NCBI RefSeq assembly: GCF_964340395.1 | Contig: NC_135568.1 | Location: 16,900,276-16,964,275 of the forward strand | Length of the DNA: 64,000 nt | Source of the DNA: Glandiceps talaboti | Lineage: Eukaryota > Hemichordata > Enteropneusta > Spengelidae | Reading direction: 5' to 3' | Part shown: in pieces, positions 49,001 through 58,000 of the stretch | Layout of the letters: every line of letters starts with the position of its first letter | How positions within the stretch are numbered: the stretch's first letter is position 1 | Made by a program: the position numbers and the translations under genes | Notes under the pieces: model-generated | Database searches by the model: none | Seen by the model: only the letters and a program-made list of their open reading frames with translations | Told to the model about the DNA's origin: nothing

Positions 49001-52000
49001 GACATTCTCTTATTGGTGAGAAATGTGTAGAAGTCGTCAGATACCACCAATCACCCAATGTTACTCTAAATTTATTGATGGGTCTTAACGGTGTCATGCA
49101 TGTTTCTACACTAGATGGTGCATCAAATTCAGCCACTTTTTTGGATTTCATCGGGGAGTGCGTTGATACCGTAACACACGTAGGATTGTCGGCACTGGGG
49201 CCCGGTGATATACTGGTGATAGACAATGCTCCTATCCATCGCAGCCAAGAAGCAAAGACTTTAGCACGATGGCTGGCTGCTCAAGATATCGACTATATTT
49301 TTACACCCAAGTATTCACCTGAGATGAACCCCGCCGAGAACTGTTTCAGTAAAATAAAAAAGATTTTGCCGCAACCATACTACAAAAACCTCATCCATCG
49401 TAACATACACGTTGCGATCCACGATGCAGTGTCTGTAATTACAGCCGGTGATACTCATGGCTATTTCCGACACCTTGGGTATCTAAATATGGCCTAATAT
49501 AAGGCACAAACCAAACGGTCCTTTTCAGGACCACCACCTATTCCAAAAAGAGAACTACCTAACCAGTTTCCGTGTATTCGTGTTGTTTTTTGTTTTGTTA
49601 TTGCTGTGTTCACATATTTTGATAGTATTACAAAGTGTAATGAACACAACATATAACTAAAACGAATGAATGTATGTATGTATGTATGTATGTATGTATG
49701 TATGTATGTATGAACAAATTATATATTTTCTACTGTTAGTCTAAAATTCAAATTTAAAGTTTGGCACTTGATGAATAAAGGCAAAATTGTTTTGGGTATT
49801 TTAAATATACTTCTAATTTTTTTTTGCATTATGAATATAATTTTAATAGGTCAATTGGCAATTTATTTTATTAGTAATTCAACCATTACTTGACAACAGG
49901 AGCAATAATAATCAAAACTCATTCCTGACATACACATCGCAATTGGGTTTAACTTGAAGAAACTTTATTTTACTTTATATTACACTTGTATAAGTTATAA
50001 CAGTAACTGCAACCAACTTGAACAGCATTACTACATGTAATTACAAATCCATGTGTTTTATTGTGGCTGTTTTGAAATCAATTGACACTATGATTATGAA
50101 TACAATTATCAAATCGTTTTGATCCTCACTATGCAACTTTATTTGTGATATGCTTTAATCTAGTATATACCGGTATCTACTACCACCTGCTAGAACATAG
50201 GCTAGTACATGTTGTTGTTCTCGCTTACAATTATTGTATGTTATGATTTGGAAAATGTAATGTCATTCAATTCGATAGAACTTCGAAAAATGGAGTGTAA
50301 CAATCCTAGTGAAATATAGGCATTCAACTACGCCTAGTGTTAACTAATCTAAAGCACAGTTTGAATGTGACGTTTTTGAAATTTTGAACTATGATCAAGA
50401 CAGGTCATACTCGTACTCTTCATCAAATTGTTTGAAATTGTTTTGTCACTACGTACTGCTAAATATGTGAACTGCTGAAGTGTCCTAGAAGTAATGCAAA
50501 ACGTGTAAGTGAACTGGAACAAATGCAAAGTTAACATGTCCTGCAAAGTATAAGCAACTAAAACCGTCGAGGGTTATGATGAAACTTAAATATGGTTGAA
50601 AATGGCATTGTAAAATGTAATGTGATAAAAATTACATGTATAAGTTCTTATGAGGTTGACAGTTCAATGTTCCACGTTCGTTCAATCACTGGTATTGGTA
50701 CTGGTATCTTGGCGCATTATTTTGGCCAAACGAAGGTGATTCAGTTGGTCGTCTTGTAGCATCATAATCGTATGATGGGAAATTGGCGTATTGGTTACCA
50801 TAGTAGGCATTCTGTGGTTGTAAACAAGGCTGTTGTGATGTATTCGGATACTGCATTGGTGTTGGATAGGAGTAAGCAAGATATGGCACTGCTAAACCAT
50901 TGGCACCTTCTACTTGTAAGTTGTCCAGTGGTTCGACTGCATATTTTGACAGATACTTTTTATGAAAAGAATTACTTATTGTGGTTACTTGTGAACCAGT
51001 ATCAACAAGACTTGTGCAAGTCACACCATTTACACATGCTTTCTCCTCGTTTGCACGTCCAACAATTCTCTCCATCAACTGTCTGTTACTACCAAGTAGA
51101 ACAGGTTTGGAATCGGTACTCACCATGTGATTAGTGGCCCTAGATGAACTTTGACCTGGTATACGCTGTACTGGAGTTCGGCATACTCTGACTATTGTAA
51201 TGCTCTTCTCTCTGGTTGTCCTAAACACCTCACTGACAGACTACAGCATGTACAAAATGCTGCAGCTCGGCTTGTCTGCAAAGCTAAAAAGTTCGATCAT
51301 GTACAACCTCTTCTTAGAAAACTTCATTGGCTGCCTATCACTTCACGTATTCAATACAAAATTTCATCCATTTGTTTCAAGTCAGTTGTAGGTATTGGCC
51401 CACAATATCTCACGGATCTTCTACATCTGATTCAATACATTCCTCGAAGACCACTTCGCTCGTCTTCTGATTCTCGTCTTCTCTGTGTTCCAAGGGTGTC
51501 AACCAAAACATTTGGTGAAAGATCCTTCTCTTACATTGGCCCTACTTCATGGAACCACCTCCCTTTTGATCTTCGCCATTCCAAATCTTTGTCAACCTTC
51601 AGACATTCTCTCAAAACTCACCTCTTCAACTGCTAATAACTGTTTTTCTTTCTCATTTTATTTAATACACATTACCTTATCGTGTTCATATCAGCGGCAG
51701 CTAGAAATAAATTCAGGTTAGATTGTCATGTACTTGTACTTTTTCATATTCATTAATAAGGTCACATTAATTACGTGTTTGGCTTGCAGTGATACTTGAA
51801 CCTGTGTAGTGCTAATATCTAGATAACGATTATAAATACCAATTGTTATGGTATCTAATTTTCTAAGGGACTGGTCAGTTTCTCAAGCCTGGGGGAGGGG
51901 CGGTGGATTCTTAAACCGGGCCGACAAAAAGTCACTGACCCCCACCCCATCTGTAAAACCAAAAACAGGCTGACACCCCCTCCCCCCATCACTTAATTCT

Positions 52001-55000
52001 AAAACATGATGACCCCCTCCCATAGATAATATTCACATGACAGGTATTTCTTGATCTTGACTCTGTGTGGACTGCTTCACTGTCTTGTATCTACTTTACA
52101 AGATCCCGGGTAATCACTATCATAATTATAATTAATGACTACACAGGGTAAATATATTCCAAAATTAGTTTAATAGCATCTTGACAGTGAAAGGTAGGGG
52201 AAAATTTGAGAAGGGAATATGTACATCTCTTATGGGGGGTCTTAGGGGTCTCCCCTTAGAAGCCCTGGAGGGTTTTTACTCTGAAAAGTCAAATTTGAGA
52301 CTATTCAGGCCCTTTCTGACAATAATTTCCAAGCTTTACAAGACAGCACCAAGATGCAAAAAGCAACTACATTCAGACCCTTTCACGCAACACCGCAATC
52401 CATGCTCTTCAAGACAGCACCATCAAGTATCAAAAACTATTCTTTATAACTTAGATAGGGTTGAAATATGTTCTAAAAAAGTTAAATGCCATCATCATAT
52501 ACATGCAGTAAAGGTCAGCACATCTAATGGTAGTATCATTGGTAGGGGAAATATGGAGTTTAAGGCAATTTTAGACTACCTTGGCAAACATTTCTCAACT
52601 TTAAAAGACAATATCATCTCAAATTAGAAGTGGGTGAAAGTATTTAAGAAAAGTTAATACCATTATGACAGTGAAAAGGTTGGTGGTGCATCTGATTGTT
52701 GGTTGAATGCATGAGTGACCTCCGGGGGTGAGGGAGTCATTGGGGTTTTCCCCCTGGCAGATCTGCAGTATTTTGCTTCTATTAAGGCAATGTTTAGGTT
52801 ATTCATAGCCTTTGAGGTAATATTTCCAAGCTTAAAATAGCTAACGTAAATGAAAGTTTTCAATGAGTTTCCCATGTCACATACAAATGGTATAGGGGCA
52901 TTAATATTGCATGTAGTAAAGTCACCAGTATGTTAGAGAACTATAGGTGGTCATACCTAGTGTATAATAGAAACTGGAATCTGATGAGATGTGGTGATTT
53001 GTAGTGTCAATAACATGTAGTATCCAAGACAAAAAGTGTATTAATCCCTACTGACAAGTTCACAGTGACGAGTAGAACATTTTAGATTAACTTCTTTAAA
53101 AATAAACTTATAAAATATCTATGAAGATATTACCATTGCGAAACCTTCAAGTTCACTTTGCCCGAAAGTGCATAAGTAAAGCACTGATTGTGTCGTGAAA
53201 CAGCCAAGCATTTACATGACATGTTCTATAATTTTAACTAGTGTGGTAGCTAGGTAATACATGTATATGTATATGTATAGTTACACTTTTTGTCATAAAA
53301 CCTTAGCATTTGAGTGTGTGAGACACACACAATTCTTGTTTGAGACACACACAATCCTTGTTTGAGACACACTGAATCCTGGTCATAAGACCTTAGCATT
53401 TGACGTTTTATGCTACAATTTACTCTAAAACAGAACACATCAAAAGATGCGTTAGTCGGAGGCGACTTCTTCAAAGTATCCTGCTTTAGACAATGTGTGG
53501 CGTCTGAGACACACAAACTTCTGGTCTGTCGAACAGAGTAAATTGTTGACACTAAGTCTCAAAATGCTAAGCATTTATGACCATCAAAAGATACCACTTT
53601 CAACGTGGAAGAGAAGGCTCGAGCAGTCGGTAGACGGTCTACGCGACGGTGTTTTCGGTGACCATCCCGGATATTTCTCGCGCCTAATTTAAACCCGCTA
53701 TACCACATACTTTCATGTTGCACGTTTGTCTTTATTCCTTGTATACACCGTACCTGTGCCGAGTTGTCAACGAGACAGAAAATGAGCAAGATTAGTGCAC
53801 ATTAGTGCATCGTATATTAATGTCACAGAAAATGATTGTTCGAACAGTTTTGTTTAAATCTCCAACGGATCACTCATCTCCTTTGTTTGCTCAGTTGAAT
53901 ATTCTAGATGTTTTTAAACTGCATAGATATTTGATAGGTTCCTTTATTTATGGCTTGATCCATCAACTATCACCACACACTTTGTATGATTATTTTGAAC
54001 CTTCACACCATAACTACAATACAAGACTCTGTTCATATCAAAATATTTACCCATATTATGCCAGAACAAACTCAGGTCAGTTTTCTTTCTCCTTCTCAGG
54101 GGCAAAAATCTGGAATAGCATCCCTGTCAACATAAGATGTATCAATACGCTAAACGAATTTAAGCGATCTTATAAACAATTTCTTCTAGAAGAGTAAATT
54201 AAACCACTGTACAATTTATTGTTACCGTATGTTCTTCATAAGTACTATGAACTCCGAGGTACTATGTATTTCCTTTTGCTATATCACTTTGCTGTCAAAC
54301 ATTGTATATAACTATGGTAGGGGACAGGCTTGAATAGCTGTAAGCTAAATCCCGATTCCCCTATTTACCCACGAAATAGTATTTTTGTATGTGTATCTGT
54401 AATGTTCATTTGTGCTTTTGGGTAAATAAACACTATATATATACATGGAAGACGATATGATGTGGGTAAAGCGACTGGAAAAGATTTGAGGTCTTTGGTG
54501 GTGCAAGAAATAGAAGAACGCGGCGGACTTCGTGCGATGGCCATATCACCACGCGGAGTTTTTATACAAGTTGCAAAAAAATATCGTTTACACCACACTA
54601 CAGTAAAGAACATATGGTTGAAGTGGTGTCAGTACGGGACAGTCACTCCTGTGACAGAACGTGTAGGACGTACGAGAAAACTGTTGGATGTCGACGTGGA
54701 GTATATTGAAGCCATCAAATCAGAACAACCCTCGGCCACAACAGCAGAGGTGAAGGCCCGTTTCGAACAGCATTCCCTAGTTCGCGTCAGTGCTTCAACG
54801 ATAAACCGTACCGTGCGTGATCGACTGACTGGTGGTAAATGGACCTATAAAAAGATAAATCGTATGGCGATGGAAAGGTTTACCAATGAGAATATGATAT
54901 ATACACAAGATTTCATAGATCTTCTCCATCAGTGTGACCCTCATCGCTTGAAATTCATGGATGAGTCTGGGTTCAAAGTAAGAGACATTGCCTATCGTAG

Positions 55001-58000
55001 TCGCGGACATTCTCTTATTGGTGAGAAATGTGTAGAAGTCGTCAGATACCACCAATCACCCAATGTTACTCTAAATTTATTGATGGGTCTTAACGGTGTC
55101 ATGCATGTTTCTACACTAGATGGTGCATCAAATTCAGCCACTTTTTTGGATTTCATCGGGGAGTGCGTTGATACCGTAACACACGTAGGATTGTCGGCAC
55201 TGGGGCCCGGTGATATACTGGTGATAGACAATGCTCCTATCCATCGCAGCCAAGAAGCAAAGACTTTAGCACGATGGCTGGCTGCTCAAGATATCGACTA
55301 TATTTTTACACCCAAGTATTCACCTGAGATGAACCCCGCCGAGAACTGTTTCAGTAAAATAAAAAAGATTTTGCCGCAACCATACTACAAAAACCTCATC
55401 CATCGTAACATACACGTTGCGATCCACGATGCAGTGTCTGTAATTACAGCCGGTGATACTCATGGCTATTTCCGACACCTTGGGTATCTAAATATGGCCT
55501 AATATAAGGCACAAACCAAACGGTCCTTTTCAGGACCACCACCTATTCCAAAAAGAGAACTACCTAACCAGTTTACGTGTATTCGTGTTGTTTTTTGTTT
55601 TGTTATTGCTGTGTTCACATATTTTGATAGTATTACAAAGTGTAATGAACACAACATATAACTAAAACGAATGTATGTATGTATGTATGTATGTATGTAT
55701 GTATGTATGTATGTATGTATGTATGTATGAACAAATTATATATTTTCTACTGTTAGTCTAAAATTCAAATTTAAAGTTTGGCACTTGATGAATAAAGGCA
55801 AAATTGTTTTGGGTATTTTAAATATACTTCTAATTTTTTTTTGCATTATGAATAGAATTTTAATAGGTCAATTGGCAATTTATTTTATTGGTAATTCAAC
55901 CATTACTTGACAACAGGAGCAATAATAATCAAAACTCATTCCTGACATACACATCGCAATTGGGTTTAACTTGAGGAAACTTTATTTTACTTTATATTAC
56001 ACTTGTATAAGTTATAACAGTAACTGCAACCAACTTGAACAGCATTACTACATGTAATTACAAATCCATGTGTTTTATTGTGGCTGTTTTGAAATCAATT
56101 GACACTATGATTATGAATACAATTATCAAATCGTTTTGATCCTCACTATGCAACTTTATTTGTGATATGCTTTAATCTAGTATATACCGGTATCTACTAC
56201 CACCTGCTAGAACATAGGCTAGTACATGTTGTTGTTCTCGCTTACAATTATTGTTTGTTATGATTTGGAAAATGTAATGTCATTCAATTCGATAGAACTT
56301 CGAAAAATGGAGTGTAACAATCCTAGTGAAATATAGGCATTCAACTACGCCTAGTGTTAACTAATCTAAAGCACAGTTTGAATGACGTTTTTGAAATTTT
56401 GAACTATGATCAAGACAGGTCATACTCGTACTCTTCATCAAATTGTTTGAAATTGTTTTGTCACTACGTACTGCTAAATATGTGAACTGCTGAAGTGTCC
56501 TAGGAGTAATGCAAAACGTGTAAGTGAACTGGAACAAATGCAAAGTTAACATGTCCTGCAAAGTATAAGCAACTAAAACCGTCGAGGGTTATGATGAAAC
56601 TTAAATATGGTTGAAAATGGCATTGTAAAATGTAATGTGATAAAAATTACATGTATAAGTTCTTATGAGGTTGACAGTTCAATGTTCCACGTTCGTTCAA
56701 TCACTGGTATTGGTACTGGTATCTTGGCGCATTATTTTGGCCAAACGAAGGTGGTTCAGTTGGTCGTCTTGTAGCATCATAATCGTATGATGGGAAATTG
56801 GCGTATTGGTTACCATAGTAGGCATTCTGTGGTTGTAAACAAGGCTGTTGTGATGTATTCGGATACTGCATTGGTGTTGGATAGGAGTAGGGCGGAGTAT
56901 ACTGGTAAGGGGCTGGGTTATGCATCATTTGTGGGCCGTGATTCAATAGAGGTGTATCGCGGCTGTTGAATACGCACGTTGGCCGTGATGGTGGTTGTTT
57001 ACTCGTACTAGTACTTTGATGACTTACATTGTCAGTAGCTATAGTATCACGATACTTTTCGGCAATAGTGTCACTTTCAGATCCCATGTCATCATCTCCT
57101 ACCGAAGGATATACAATCCCCTCTTTTTTCAACCTCTCTCTCGCTGTGTCCTTTCGTACAGTACGTCCAGTGTCTACATCAAAGCGGTGTATGATACGTC
57201 CAAACTTCAACGATTCTTCATCCAAATTAGATGGCACTCTGCCGTGATAGTGACTCTTCAGAATCGCAATATCACAATTTAAGACCTGTTTTCTTGGTCG
57301 CGGTCCAATTGATGTTTCGCAAAGATATCTGTCCTTGTTGCTGTTAATGAGCGCTGCTTCGATACGACGTTTGAACGAGCTATGAAGATTCTCTTGTAAT
57401 TTTTTGATTTTGTCCAATAGTTCAGATCGTTTCTTCTGTAATTCTTTCTTCAAGTTATCGCGTTTCTTAGCAAGCTCTGTCACTTCTTCTTTTTCATCCC
57501 TGTGTTTGGAAAGATCTCCGCAAACTGCAGCCGAAATACATCGACCATTCCGACAATTACTTCGTGTATGGCCTTCCCTGAGGTGACACTACATTTGTTT
57601 CCACTTCCAAACTCCGTAGCCGTCGCATACTTTTTGTTTACATCAAGAAGCTTTCTTTCCGCTATTTTCATCTCCTCTTCCAAATTGAAAACATCCTCTT
57701 CAATTTCATTAATTTCACTTTGCAACGGGGTTTTAAAGTCAAAGCCAGAAAACTTGTCCCTCTCTAAAGTTGGCCTCTCGGGTTCTTCATTTATATCCGG
57801 CTCGTCATGGTCAAACCTGAGTCGCTTTGCATTCGAACGCGAGCTACGGTAATGAGAACGCATGTCCACTTCTGTTTGTGGTTTCTGACCCGGTGCAGTA
57901 TTGGTAGTCGTGGGTGTTTGCTGCAAACTGATACCCGGTGGGTTACTCATGGGTGAATATCCCTCGACAACAGATATCTTTATTCTTCGATATTCGGCAT

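Larger units (their letters stand above)
45672..50874. repeat. Tandem 6-kb duplication, left copy
   Basis: Matches 51677-56889 at a 6005-bp offset (rising to about 6015 after microsatellite and small indels) with only scattered single-base differences. It begins inside exon 3 of gene F (TTATCGTGTTCATATCAGCG) and ends abruptly at 50874 within the accessory gene of the transposon. A separate 0.8-kb segment (50875-51676) joins the two copies. Confidence 0.93.
47279..50874. mobile_element. Tc1/mariner-type transposon, truncated copy 1
   Basis: It begins with the 183-bp terminal inverted repeat (47279-47461) after a TA (47277-47278), carries the transposase (48457-49497), and stops at 50874 where the accessory gene is cut. 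The right inverted repeat is absent, so this copy cannot move by itself. It arose by segmental duplication, not transposition, because its left flank is also duplicated. Confidence 0.92.
51677..56889. repeat. Tandem 6-kb duplication, right copy
   Basis: Counterpart of 45672-50874. Differences seen include single bases (for example GATCTCGGG against GATCCCGGG, and GATAGTATCATTGGTTGG against GGTAGTATCATTGGTAGG) and microsatellite length, so the duplication is recent or allelic. Confidence 0.93.

Noticed and set aside
57502-57852. 116-aa plus frame opposite the accessory gene
   Set aside because: Antisense of the PB1-like/coiled-coil frame; Ser/Leu-rich composition arises from its Glu/Lys codons.
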